A DNA stretch of 13,891 nt, taken from contig JAKQOH010000017.1 of NCBI GenBank assembly GCA_029565415.1, positions 1 through 13,891 of the forward strand, read 5' to 3'. Below are positions 6,306-13,891 of this stretch, one piece after another (position 1 is the stretch's first letter; the number at the start of each line of letters is the position of its first letter). A program made the position numbers and the translations under genes. The stretch comes from Candidatus Rifleibacteriota bacterium. GTDB lineage: Bacteria; Riflebacteria; Ozemobacteria; Ozemobacterales; Ozemobacteraceae. Under the pieces are notes generated by a model, which was not told the origin of the DNA, did no database searches, and worked only from the letters and a program-made list of their open reading frames with translations.

Positions 6306-8359
6306 AGTGGCGTGCTCTCCGGACGCGCACGATGCGTGCGCTCATCGCCTGCGGGATCATGGGGGCCATTCTGGGCCTGTACATGCTCCGGCTGTTCCAG
6401 CTCCAGGTGCTCCAGTTCGATGACTGGTCACGCCGGTCGCTCCAGAACCACCGCACCCAGCACACGCTGGAGATGAAGCGCGGTTCGATCACCGACCGCA
6501 ACGGGGTCGAGCTCGCCCTTTCGGTTGAAACCTACACCGTCTATCTGTACACCCGCGAAATCCGCTCGATGCCGGACATGGCGGCCCAGCTCTCGACGGT
6601 GCTGCCGATGAACCGCGAGGAGATTCTGGCGAAAGTGAAGGGCCGCAAGGGCTATCTTCCCATTTTCAAGAACCTCGAACGGCATCTGGCGATGAAGATC
6701 AACGAGATGAATCTGCCCGGGGTCATCCTCGAGGAAAACTACCGCCGGGTGTATCCGCAGAATGCGCTCGCCTCGAATCTGCTCGGGTTCGCCGGTGGCG
6801 AGGGGCACGGCCTCGAGGGCCTCGAACTCTCGTTCGATCGCACTCTGCGCGGGTATGCCGGCATGGCCGTCGAAGAGGACGTGAGCACGAGCGAGGAAGG
6901 CCCGGGGCGCATGCGGATCGTCCGGCCGCCGATGGGCGGCAGTAATATGGTACTCACGATAGATTCGATCATCCAGCACATCCTCGAGACCGAGCTGGCG
7001 AAGCTGATGGAGCAGTGGAAGCCGATCGACGCCATGGCGATCGCGATGGACCCGTACACGGGCGAAGTCCTCGGTATGGCGGTCCTGCCGAACTACGATC
7101 TGAACAAGTTCGCCGATTCCCCGCCGGAAGCCCATCGCAACAGGCCCGTGACGGATCTGTTCGAGCCGGGTTCGTGCATGAAGATTTTCGCCACGGCCTG
7201 CGGCATCATGACCGGCACGATCAGCGGCGGAACGCGATTTTACTGCAAAGGCGCCGGCGAAGTTGCCGGCAAGCGCATCAAATGCCACGGATCGCACGGG
7301 CTGGTCGACATCGAAGAGGCGATCGCCGAGTCGTGTAACGCCACGATGGTGCAGATCTCGCAGGCTCTCGACCAGCGTGCGCTGTATCGCTTCTACCGTC
7401 AGCTCGGCTTCGGCGAGCCGACCGGCCTCGAGGTTCCCGCCGAGACTCCCGGGATGTTCAGCTCCCCCTCGAAATGGTCAGCCCTTTCGGCGGCGTCGCT
7501 GTGCATCGGTCAGGAAATCGGCGTCACCGGCGTCCAACTCGTTGCCGCCTACTCCGCGATCGCAAACGGCGGCCGACTCCTGCGGCCCAGGCTGGTGAAG
7601 CGGATCGAGTCGCCGAACGGGGATCTGAGCGAGGAGTTCGGGCCCGAGGAAAAGCGGCAGATCATGCCCCCCGAGCTGACCCGGCGCCTGCGCAGGATGC
7701 TGGCGGGCGTCGTCGATCACGGAACGGGGGACCTTGCCGCCGTTGCGGATTATACGGTCGGCGGCAAGACGAGCACCGCGCAGAAAGCCAACCCGGCAGG
7801 CGGCTACTACTGGGACAAGGTCGTCACCTCGTTCATCGGCATGGGCCCGGCCATGAATCCGCGCATCGTCCTGTTCGTCGCGGCCAACGAGCCGCGAGGT
7901 GACAACCGGACCCTGTTCGGCGGTAAAGTTGCAGGCCCTTACTTCGCCACGATGATGGATCGCATCCTGAAGTATCTCAAAGTCCCGCCCGACAAGGGGA
8001 ACCATGCGGTGAGCGCCACAGGAACCCCGATCGTCACCGCCTTCGACAGCAAGACGGAGCCGGAGCGCCCTGCACCGTCCTCCAAGTCCCCTTCCCATCT
8101 CCCGCTGTCCGCCTTCGTTCCCCCCCTCTCCACGGCGGCATCGGGCACCCAGAGGGGGACGTTCCCACTTACCTGCGATCTGGTCCCCGACTTTTCGGGC
8201 ATGACGCTGAAGGAAGTCGCCAGTCTGGCTCGCAGCCTCGATCTCGAGCCAACCTTCGATGGGAACGGGATCGCCGTCGATCAGTTCCCGAAGCCCGGCG
8301 CCTCTCTTGCCGAGACGCGGACGGTCCAGGTGAAATTCTCTCCCACCCCGCGCCCGTAA
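6302..8359 (+). CDS. ftsI: Septal peptidoglycan transpeptidase (class B PBP) with PASTA domain
   Basis: This gene encodes 685 aa. A membrane anchor (residues 13-33) is followed by the pedestal start KRGSITDRNG and then the transpeptidase domain, which cross-links septal peptidoglycan in the periplasm. The active-site boxes are SCMK (nucleophile Ser291, Lys294), SCN (344-346) and KTS (489-491, in GGKTSTAQ). Most relatives have SxxK, SSN and KTG or KSG, so the third box departs from consensus and the first two carry Cys at variable positions. A Cys pair around KGAGEVAGKRIK matches a common feature of this subfamily. A Pro/Ser-rich linker (about 570-620) leads to one PASTA domain (625-682, LVPDFSGMTLKEVASLA), as in SpoVD and PBP2x types. 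The start overlaps the rsmH stop as ATGA. The next gene begins 53 bases downstream. Confidence 0.95.
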   Translation: MKWRALRTRTMRALIACGIMGAILGLYMLRLFQLQVLQFDDWSRRSLQNHRTQHTLEMKRGSITDRNGVELALSVETYTVYLYTREIRSMPDMAAQLSTVLPMNREEILAKVKGRKGYLPIFKNLERHLAMKINEMNLPGVILEENYRRVYPQNALASNLLGFAGGEGHGLEGLELSFDRTLRGYAGMAVEEDVSTSEEGPGRMRIVRPPMGGSNMVLTIDSIIQHILETELAKLMEQWKPIDAMAIAMDPYTGEVLGMAVLPNYDLNKFADSPPEAHRNRPVTDLFEPGSCMKIFATACGIMTGTISGGTRFYCKGAGEVAGKRIKCHGSHGLVDIEEAIAESCNATMVQISQALDQRALYRFYRQLGFGEPTGLEVPAETPGMFSSPSKWSALSAASLCIGQEIGVTGVQLVAAYSAIANGGRLLRPRLVKRIESPNGDLSEEFGPEEKRQIMPPELTRRLRRMLAGVVDHGTGDLAAVADYTVGGKTSTAQKANPAGGYYWDKVVTSFIGMGPAMNPRIVLFVAANEPRGDNRTLFGGKVAGPYFATMMDRILKYLKVPPDKGNHAVSATGTPIVTAFDSKTEPERPAPSSKSPSHLPLSAFVPPLSTAASGTQRGTFPLTCDLVPDFSGMTLKEVASLARSLDLEPTFDGNGIAVDQFPKPGASLAETRTVQVKFSPTPRP

Positions 8360-8412
8360 CGACACCGAAATATTATGTAAACTCGCTCCGCGCGAACTCA
8401 TCCGAGGTAGTC

Positions 8413-9897
8413 ATGAAGTCCTTCCAAATGCTGCTTTCCACCCCTCCCCTCGAACGCTCCGGCAATCTCGACGTCCCCATCACGGGCGTGGCCTTCGACT
8501 CCCGCAGGGTCGAACCGGGCTTCCTGTTCGTGGCCATGCCCGGCTCAACAAACGACGGCGCCCGGTTCATCACGGATGCCATCCAGCGCGGAGCCGCCGC
8601 GATCGTGACCCAGGACGCCCTCGAGGGGATCACCGTTCCGGCCGTGCGCGTGGCCGACGCCCGCCGCACCCTCTCCTCGATCGCCCGCGCCTTTCACGAC
8701 GATCCCTCAAAACGGCTGCAACTGATCGGCATCACCGGAACGAAGGGAAAAACGACGACCACCTACTTCATTCAGTCGATCCTGCGTGCTGAGTTCGGCC
8801 AGGCGTTCCGGTTCGGGACGGTCGAGTATGACCTCGGCTTCGATATCCGGCCCGCCCGGAACACCACCCCCGAGTCGCTCGACCTGAGCGCTCTGCTCTC
8901 CGAAGCTCTTGCCCACGAGATCCGAGCCGGGGTCATGGAAGTCAGCTCCCACGCGCTGAAAACCAGCCGGGTCGAGGACCTCACCTTTTCGGCCGCCGGA
9001 TTTTCGAACCTCTCCCTCGAACACACCGAGTTCCATCCGGACATGGAAGATTATTTCCGGGCGAAACGCCGGCTGTTCCTCGACCTGCTGCCCCCAGACC
9101 GGGAAGCCGTGATCGGCATCGATGATGACTGGGGCCGCCGCCTCGCGCACGAATGCCGCGCCGCCGGCCGGAAGGTCCGGACGATCTCGGTCCGCAACGA
9201 GGCCGATATAAAAGCTATCAATATAAAACTTAGCGGTATGCATACCGAGTTCGAGATCGCCGTCGAGGGCCGTACGTTCCCGTGCCGTCTGGCACTGGCA
9301 GGCGAGTTCAACGTCTTCAACGCCCTGATGGCCGCCGGCCTTTCCCGGGCCATCGGGATCGGCTGGGAAACGATCATCCGCGGCCTGACCGCTCTCACCT
9401 CGGTTCCGGGGCGGTTCGAGAGCATTCCGAACCACCGCGATCTCACCGTGATCGTCGATTACGCGCACTCCCCGGCCGCCCTGGAAAACCTGTTGATCGC
9501 CGTGCGACCTCTCGCGGTGAAGGGGCGCGTCATTTCGGTGTTCGGCTGCGGTGGGAACCGGTCGACCGAGAAACGGCCCATTATGGGCCGACTCTCGGCA
9601 ACCCTCGCCGACATCACGGTCGTGACGAGCGACAATCCCCGCAAGGAGAAGCCCGAGGAGATCATCGCGCAGATCTTCGCCGGTATCGAAGCGGTTCCGG
9701 CGAGCGAACGACGGGAAGTGCACGTCGAAGCCGACCGGCGCAAAGCGATCGCGAAGGCGATCGAGTTGGCCAGGCCCGGAGACGTGCTGCTGATCGCCGG
9801 CAAGGGCCATGAGACAGGCCAGACGTTTGCGGATCGCACCCTCCCCTTCGACGACCGGCTGGTCGCGAAGGAGCTTCTCGAAGGAGCAAAGGCATGA
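8413..9897 (+). CDS. murE: UDP-MurNAc-L-Ala-D-Glu:meso-diaminopimelate ligase
   Basis: This gene encodes 494 aa. MurE is a cytoplasmic ATP-dependent ligase that adds the third residue to the peptidoglycan stem peptide. An N-terminal UDP-substrate domain (FDSRRVEPGFLFVA) is followed by the ATP loop ITGTKGKTTT (residues 107-116, Lys113) and the TTPES and MEVSSHAL motifs. YFRAKRRLF holds Lys218, the likely carbamylated lysine. VDYAHSP, GCGGNR and AGKGHE come later. DNPR (407-410) is the diagnostic motif for meso-diaminopimelate, as opposed to lysine. GAGGT lies shortly before ATG 8413. The 53-base gap after ftsI is AT-rich around 8369-8380 (TATTAT), but no matching -35 box is seen. The end overlaps murF as ATGA. 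Residues encoded at 9205-9247 come from a very AT-rich patch. Confidence 0.97.
   Translation: MKSFQMLLSTPPLERSGNLDVPITGVAFDSRRVEPGFLFVAMPGSTNDGARFITDAIQRGAAAIVTQDALEGITVPAVRVADARRTLSSIARAFHDDPSKRLQLIGITGTKGKTTTTYFIQSILRAEFGQAFRFGTVEYDLGFDIRPARNTTPESLDLSALLSEALAHEIRAGVMEVSSHALKTSRVEDLTFSAAGFSNLSLEHTEFHPDMEDYFRAKRRLFLDLLPPDREAVIGIDDDWGRRLAHECRAAGRKVRTISVRNEADIKAINIKLSGMHTEFEIAVEGRTFPCRLALAGEFNVFNALMAAGLSRAIGIGWETIIRGLTALTSVPGRFESIPNHRDLTVIVDYAHSPAALENLLIAVRPLAVKGRVISVFGCGGNRSTEKRPIMGRLSATLADITVVTSDNPRKEKPEEIIAQIFAGIEAVPASERREVHVEADRRKAIAKAIELARPGDVLLIAGKGHETGQTFADRTLPFDDRLVAKELLEGAKA
9206..9228 (+). repeat. 8-bp direct repeat inside murE
   Basis: ATATAAAA occurs at 9206-9213 and 9221-9228 in an AT-rich stretch of murE that uses ATA, AAA and CTT codons, unlike the surrounding GC-rich codons. 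It sits just before a 14-bp palindrome. Confidence 0.45.
9234..9247. repeat. 14-bp perfect palindrome inside murE
   Basis: CGGTATGCATACCG is a perfect palindrome at 9234-9247, at the 3' end of the AT-rich patch in murE. It encodes part of SGMHTE. It could be a binding site for a dimeric protein or simple coincidence. Confidence 0.5.
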
Positions 9898-11300
9898 GCA
9901 CATCCCCCGACTGGAGTTTTGCCGATCTTCTTGCCGCCACGGGCGGCATCCATGCGGGCGGATCCCCCCGGCCGATCACGGGATTTTCGATCGACTCGCG
10001 CTCCCTGGCTCCCGGCGAGGTGTTCGTCGCCTTCAAAGGGGAGCGCACCGACGGCCATGCCTACATCGCCCAGGCCCTCGCGAAAGGGGCTGCGGCGATT
10101 GTTTCCTCACGCTGGATCGAAGGCGCCGCTCCTGCGGCTGACGATCCTGCGTGGATCCGCTGCGATGATCCCCTGCGCTCGCTCCAGGACGCGGCCCGGT
10201 ATCACCGTGCCCGCCACAAGGCCCTGTTTATCGGCGTCACGGGCAGCAACGGCAAGACGACGACCAAAGAGATGCTGCTGCACCTCTTTTCGGGTGTCTC
10301 GAAAACCTGGGCCACGGCGGGCAACTTCAACAACGACATCGGGCTGCCGCTCAGTCTGGTGCGGATTCCGCTCGAGACCGAGACGGCCATCATCGAGATG
10401 GGAATGAACCATGCCGGCGAGATCCGGTTTCTGGCGGGCATCGCCCGGCCGCACGCGGCGATCATCACCAATATCGGGCCGGCGCATATCGGCAACCTCG
10501 GCAGCCTCGAGAATATCGCCCTGGCGAAGGCCGAGATTCTCGAGGGGCTCGGCCCCGATGGACTCGCCGTCCTGCCCGGGGATGACCCCTGGCTGTCGAC
10601 GCTCCGCTCGAAAACCCGCGCCCGGGTCGTCTGTTTCGGGTTCGGCCTCGGGTGCGACTGCAGCGGCCAGAACGTCACGATGGAAGCCGACGCGATCTCG
10701 ATGGAGATCGTGCAGGGCGGATCCCGGACCCATGCGCGGCTCGGTCTGCTCGGCCGGCACAACGCCCTGAATGCTCTCGGCGCCCTCGCCCTGTTCGTCG
10801 GCCTCGGTCGTCGCCCGCTCGCCGAAGGCGTGGCTCTGCTCGAGCGGTTCCGGCCCGTCGCCGCGCGCATGGAGTCCCACGAAGTCGACGGGAAGCGCGT
10901 GATCCTCGACTGTTACAACGCGAATCCCTCCTCGATGAAGCAGGCCATTGAATATCTTGCCGTATGCAAAGGCCGCCGCGTCGCGGTTCTCGGCGACATG
11001 CGGGAGCTGGGCGACCAATCCGAGGCTCTTCACCGCGAACTGGGCGCATCCGTGGCCCGGCTCGGGCTCGACCGGCTCGTTGCCGTCGGCGAGCAGGCGC
11101 AGTTCATCGCCCAGGCGGCGCTCCAGGCCGGCATGACTGCAATCGCCGTCCATCCGTGCGGCGATGTCGCCGAGGCGGCAAAGCTGCTCGAAACCCTCCT
11201 GCTCGGCGGGGATACGGTGCTTCTGAAAGCCAGCCGCGGCATGCATTTCGAATCGATCGTGAAGGCGCTCTGGCCATCGCTGCCCTGCGATCTTCACTGA
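9894..11300 (+). CDS. murF: UDP-MurNAc-tripeptide:D-Ala-D-Ala ligase
   Basis: This gene encodes 468 aa, a normal MurF length. The enzyme is a cytoplasmic ATP-dependent ligase that adds D-Ala-D-Ala to complete the UDP-MurNAc-pentapeptide. The N-terminal domain (FSIDSRSLAPGEVFVAFKG) binds the UDP substrate. The ATP loop is VTGSNGKTTTKE with Lys121. Family motifs follow in order: TAGNFNNDIGLPLSL, EMGMNHAGEI, TNIGPAHIGNLGS, GRHNALNALGAL, DCYNANPSSMKQA and LGDMRELG. The NFNN-IG-P and NANP-SM pairs separate MurF from other Mur ligases. AAGGAG lies 9 bases before the ATG, which overlaps the murE stop as ATGA, so the two ligases are translated together. The stop is followed by a 52-base gap before mraY. 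Confidence 0.97.
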   Translation: MSTSPDWSFADLLAATGGIHAGGSPRPITGFSIDSRSLAPGEVFVAFKGERTDGHAYIAQALAKGAAAIVSSRWIEGAAPAADDPAWIRCDDPLRSLQDAARYHRARHKALFIGVTGSNGKTTTKEMLLHLFSGVSKTWATAGNFNNDIGLPLSLVRIPLETETAIIEMGMNHAGEIRFLAGIARPHAAIITNIGPAHIGNLGSLENIALAKAEILEGLGPDGLAVLPGDDPWLSTLRSKTRARVVCFGFGLGCDCSGQNVTMEADAISMEIVQGGSRTHARLGLLGRHNALNALGALALFVGLGRRPLAEGVALLERFRPVAARMESHEVDGKRVILDCYNANPSSMKQAIEYLAVCKGRRVAVLGDMRELGDQSEALHRELGASVARLGLDRLVAVGEQAQFIAQAALQAGMTAIAVHPCGDVAEAAKLLETLLLGGDTVLLKASRGMHFESIVKALWPSLPCDLH

Positions 11301-11315
11301 GTCCGGATCCCCGAA

Positions 11316-11320
11316 GGGAG
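11316..11320 (+). promoter_or_regulatory. Orphan ribosome-site-like GGGAG upstream of mraY
   Basis: GGGAG lies 32 bases before the mraY ATG at 11353, too far for direct use. No ATG, GTG or TTG in the mraY frame lies between them. Codons at usable distance from it are GTT (11326) and ACG (11329). Either initiation at 11353 depends on another feature, or a rare start codon is used. Confidence 0.35.
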
Positions 11321-11352
11321 ACACCGTTACGTTCGCAGCCATTTTCAGCGCC

Positions 11353-12426
11353 ATGACCGTCCGCATCCTGTTCGCTCTCGTGACCTCGTTCCTCGTGGCC
11401 GTTTTCATCGGCCCCCGGGTGATCGACCATCTGAAAAACAGGCAGATCGGCCAGACGATCCGCGAAGAGGGGGTTCAGGAGCACAAAAAGAAAGCCGGCA
11501 TCCCCACGATGGGCGGCCTGATCATTCTGATCCCGTTCCTGCTGACGACCATCCTCTGGGCCCGCTGGCATCCGGCTGTCGGCATCGTGCTGTTCACGAC
11601 GTTCGCCATGGCCATGCTCGGAGCGACGGATGATCTCACGAAGGTCATCAAGGCGCGCAGTCTCGGTCTCACCCCACGGCAGAAGCTTGCCGCGCAGATT
11701 CTCACGGGGCTGGTCACGGCCTATGCCGTCAAGACATGGCTGGGATCGGGCAACGAACTCGCGACGCCGCTTTCCGGAGAGACGGGCGGCCTTCCCCTGG
11801 CATCCACGTTCATCCAGGTACCCTGGCTGGGAATCGTGGATCTCGGCGCCCTGTACATTCCCTTCGTCGCGTTCGTCATCGTGGCGTTCAGCAATGCCGT
11901 GAATCTGACGGACGGGCTCGATGGCCTGGCAGGAAGCGTGACCCTGACGGTGCTCGTTCCGATGATGGTCATCACCTTCGTCAGCGGGGTACCCGCCCTT
12001 GCGCGAGGGCTCGGGACCGCGTTCATTCCCGGCTCCGCCGAACTCACGATCCTCGCGGCGGCGCTGTTCGGCGGCTGTCTGGGATTTCTCTGGTACAACG
12101 CGAATCCGGCCCAGGTATTCATGGGCGATACCGGCTCGATGGCGCTGGGAGGGGCGGTCGCGGCGCTCGCGGTTTGCACGCGAACGGAATTTTTCCTTGC
12201 CCTGATCGGCGGCGTGTATGTGACCGAAGCCGTGTCGGTCGTTCTCCAGGTCTCGTATTTCAAATACTCGGGTGGAAAGCGCATCTTCCGTATGAGCCCG
12301 ATTCATCACCATTTCGAGCTGTGCGGATGGGCCGAGCAGAAGGTGGTTGCCCGGTTCACGGCCGTCAGCCTTCTTCTCTGCCTGGGCGGTCTGGCCCTGT
12401 TTGCGATGCGGCTCGCCGCCGGGTGA
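11353..12426 (+). CDS. mraY: Phospho-N-acetylmuramoyl-pentapeptide transferase
   Basis: This gene encodes 357 aa. MraY is a polytopic inner-membrane enzyme that transfers phospho-MurNAc-pentapeptide to undecaprenyl phosphate, making lipid I. About ten hydrophobic segments are visible. The family motifs are EEGVQEHKKKAGIPTMGG, the catalytic DD pair in GATDDL (Asp93, Asp94), NLTDGLDGLAG (184-194), NPAQVFMGDTGS with Asp259, and the loop MSPIHHHFE (His318-320). The short N-terminus before the first helix matches Gram-positive MraY proteins more than the longer E. coli type. The ATG at 11353 has no good ribosome site nearby, although GGGAG lies 32 bases upstream. This is the last gene of the cluster here: no murD follows, and the next gene is convergent. 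Confidence 0.97.
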   Translation: MTVRILFALVTSFLVAVFIGPRVIDHLKNRQIGQTIREEGVQEHKKKAGIPTMGGLIILIPFLLTTILWARWHPAVGIVLFTTFAMAMLGATDDLTKVIKARSLGLTPRQKLAAQILTGLVTAYAVKTWLGSGNELATPLSGETGGLPLASTFIQVPWLGIVDLGALYIPFVAFVIVAFSNAVNLTDGLDGLAGSVTLTVLVPMMVITFVSGVPALARGLGTAFIPGSAELTILAAALFGGCLGFLWYNANPAQVFMGDTGSMALGGAVAALAVCTRTEFFLALIGGVYVTEAVSVVLQVSYFKYSGGKRIFRMSPIHHHFELCGWAEQKVVARFTAVSLLLCLGGLALFAMRLAAG

Positions 12427-12442
12427 TCCGCAGCTCTTCCCG

Positions 12443-12474
12443 AAAAAAGAGACCCCGGCGAGATAGCCGGGGTC
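12443..12474 (-). terminator. Rho-independent terminator of the lipoprotein gene
   Basis: On the - strand, a perfect 9-bp GC-rich stem (GACCCCGGC/GCCGGGGTC, 12451-12474) with a 6-base loop is followed by TC and a run of six T (12448-12443). It lies 36 bases past the lipoprotein stop. It also separates that gene from convergent mraY; on the + strand it lacks an adjacent T-run. Confidence 0.88.
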
Positions 12475-12510
12475 AAGCAATTGGGATGTTTTATGGACGT
12501 TTAGAACGTA

Positions 12511-13891
12511 TCAGCGGTAGAAGATCGAGAGCTGGACGTTCTGCATGCGAATGTCGAGAGCATCTTCGTTGCGGGCCGCGAAGAAGTAGGATGCGCTGGG
12601 GTTGTTGCGGACGTAGTCCGTGACATCGATCGTGTAGCGGGTCATCGGGTTGGTCGCGCCAAATTCCCCGAGATGGAAGCCCAGAAGGGCATTGTTGCCA
12701 ACCCACCAGCCGCCCAGGTTCTTGATGACCTGAACCTGCTGCGCCGAACTCATATACGCCTGCATGCGGGCACCGCCGTTGAACCGGTATTCGGCATCGA
12801 ACACCATCTCGGCACGAGTGAACGCGAGGCTGACGAAGTCGATCGCCACCGGGATTTCGAGGGCCATCTCGGCATACGCGCCATTGGCCTCGGACCAGGG
12901 GAAGAACTCCGAAAACCAGCCCGTGTTGGCAACCGTGCTGCGGATCACAACGGGATTCATCTCGGCGACAAGCTCGGACACCTCGCCGCCCTTCACGATG
13001 ACGGTCGAATTCCGATCGAGATACTCGGGATGTGTAAGCTTCACATCGTACGTTCCATTCGGCACTTTCGAGAAGGCGAAGGTACCATTCGCATCCGATA
13101 CGGCGCTGAATGCCGTTCCAGATAGACTCACGGACACGCCGGAGAGCGGGGTCTTCTTCACGTAGTCGAAGACGGTACCGGACACATCGCCATCGGCGGC
13201 CACAACGACCTTCTGGACGAGCGTCGAACTGATCTTCACGATGGGAAGAAGCATGTATTCCGTCGATTTCTTCTTCCCGTTGCCTTTCACCTTCAGAGAC
13301 AACTTATTGAAGAAACGGATCGATATTTCCGTCGTATACCCATCCTTGATTTCGAACGAGCCAAAGAACCGGACGCGGTTGCTCGGAATGACGAGCGGAT
13401 AGGACGCACCACCGACGACGACGCGGCCGCCCTTGATGCGGAACTCCATGTAATTATATACACCGGCGGGCAAGGGGGTCTCGGCCAGGATGTTGGTGAT
13501 CACGGAAGGATTGCTCAGGTCGATTTCTTTCGAAACGACATCATAGGATATCGGCTTTCCGACCTTCGGCTTGACCTTCATGGAATCGAGGGTTATAAAG
13601 ATATTATCCGCGCTCGAAGCGGAGAGAACCCGCATTTTAAGGCACCCGGGGCCACCCTTGGATGAACTTCTGACTTTGTGAGAAACGACGAACGAAGGCT
13701 CCGCATACGAGTAGCGGCTCTTCCCGAGCGCCAGGGGGCGAGCACGCGCAGCGAGAACCTGGGTGGAGGCGAGTTGCTCTTCCTGCGCGGTCAGCGCAGC
13801 GTTCGCCTGCTCCGAGAGGGAGGAATCGGCGACCGGGTTGAACCCGCCGCTACCGAGACAGCCAGCGACCATCAGCGGCAACGCACCGAGT
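12511..13891 (-). CDS. Lipoprotein with DUF4382-like and carboxypeptidase-regulatory-like domains, 5' end cut
   Basis: The frame is open to the right edge. A TTG at 13881 could start it, but that leaves too short a signal, and codons for Leu-Gly-Ala continue upstream in frame, so the true start probably lies outside the window. Numbered from that TTG, MVAGC is a clear lipobox with Cys8 as the lipidated residue. After a low-complexity linker, residues 82-217 show the pattern of DUF4382: a strand, DLSNP, then LPAGVYNYMEF, LVIPSNRV and a final YMLLPIVKI. Residues 230-308 resemble a carboxypeptidase regulatory-like or Cna-B fold (VSGTVFDYVKKTPLSGVSVS, NGTFAFSKVPNGTYDVKL). Residues 313-456 are a beta-rich C-terminal region ending in IDVTDYVRNN and QLSIFYR, resembling a DNRLRE-type sandwich. 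It is probably a surface or periplasmic adhesion or structural protein. The gene is not related in function to mraY, with which it converges. Confidence 0.82.
   Translation of the reverse strand, partial: LGALPLMVAGCLGSGGFNPVADSSLSEQANAALTAQEEQLASTQVLAARARPLALGKSRYSYAEPSFVVSHKVRSSSKGGPGCLKMRVLSASSADNIFITLDSMKVKPKVGKPISYDVVSKEIDLSNPSVITNILAETPLPAGVYNYMEFRIKGGRVVVGGASYPLVIPSNRVRFFGSFEIKDGYTTEISIRFFNKLSLKVKGNGKKKSTEYMLLPIVKISSTLVQKVVVAADGDVSGTVFDYVKKTPLSGVSVSLSGTAFSAVSDANGTFAFSKVPNGTYDVKLTHPEYLDRNSTVIVKGGEVSELVAEMNPVVIRSTVANTGWFSEFFPWSEANGAYAEMALEIPVAIDFVSLAFTRAEMVFDAEYRFNGGARMQAYMSSAQQVQVIKNLGGWWVGNNALLGFHLGEFGATNPMTRYTIDVTDYVRNNPSASYFFAARNEDALDIRMQNVQLSIFYR

Noticed and set aside
8369..8412. 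Possible promoter before murE (TATTAT at 8371-8376)
   Set aside because: No sequence resembling TTGACA lies 15-19 bases upstream, so only a lone AT-rich hexamer supports it.
11104..12480. 458-codon open frame on the - strand opposite murF and mraY
   Set aside because: It lies over conserved MraY and MurF motifs and its translation is a charged, low-complexity shadow.

Overview
The window is GC-rich bacterial chromosome, roughly 60-65% GC by eye, with nearly every base assigned to a gene. Its core, 4868-12426 on the + strand, is the first half of a division and cell wall (dcw) cluster: a 33-codon ORF, ftsL-like, rsmH, ftsI, murE, murF and mraY. MurE carries the DNPR motif of meso-diaminopimelate-adding enzymes, and at least one flanking gene has a clear lipobox. 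This fits a diderm-type bacterium with mDAP peptidoglycan. The phylum cannot be fixed from sequence alone. The mixture of a clostripain-like protease, a HEAT-repeat protein and a DUF4382-like lipoprotein would suit a deep-branching or candidate phylum (for example Candidatus Riflebacteria) or a deltaproteobacterium-like lineage, but that is a guess.

Left flank (1-1882, - strand): a large HEAT-repeat protein runs off the left edge with at least 15 repeat units and no stop in the window. Upstream of it lies an 87-aa protein with a basic tail and an SH3/Tudor-like C-terminus. The 87-aa gene has its own sigma70 promoter (1913-1941) and an intrinsic terminator (1566-1599).

Divergent region and protease (1883-4837): back-to-back promoters separate the 87-aa gene from a secreted clostripain-family (C11) protease. 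The protease promoter is a perfect TTGACA-17 bp-TATAAT. A six-codon ORF overlaps the protease start, and a strong hairpin follows the gene.

dcw cluster (4868-12426): the genes are tightly coupled, with ATGA overlaps at three or more junctions. They supply the septal transpeptidase (FtsI), its divisome partner (FtsL-like), the 16S rRNA methyltransferase (RsmH) and three consecutive steps of lipid I precursor synthesis: MurE adds diaminopimelate, MurF adds D-Ala-D-Ala, and MraY transfers the product to undecaprenyl phosphate. Three points are atypical. The ftsL-like gene lies before rsmH instead of after it, mraZ is absent, and the cluster stops after mraY with no murD, ftsW or murG.

Right flank (12427-13891, - strand): a convergent gene, incomplete at its 5' end, encodes a lipoprotein with DUF4382-like, carboxypeptidase-regulatory-like and C-terminal beta-sandwich regions. 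Its terminator lies between it and mraY. No RNA genes, CRISPR arrays, insertion sequences or phage genes were seen. I found no wholly new system; the observations worth checking concern cluster architecture, FtsI active-site boxes, leader ORFs and AT-rich islands inside core genes.
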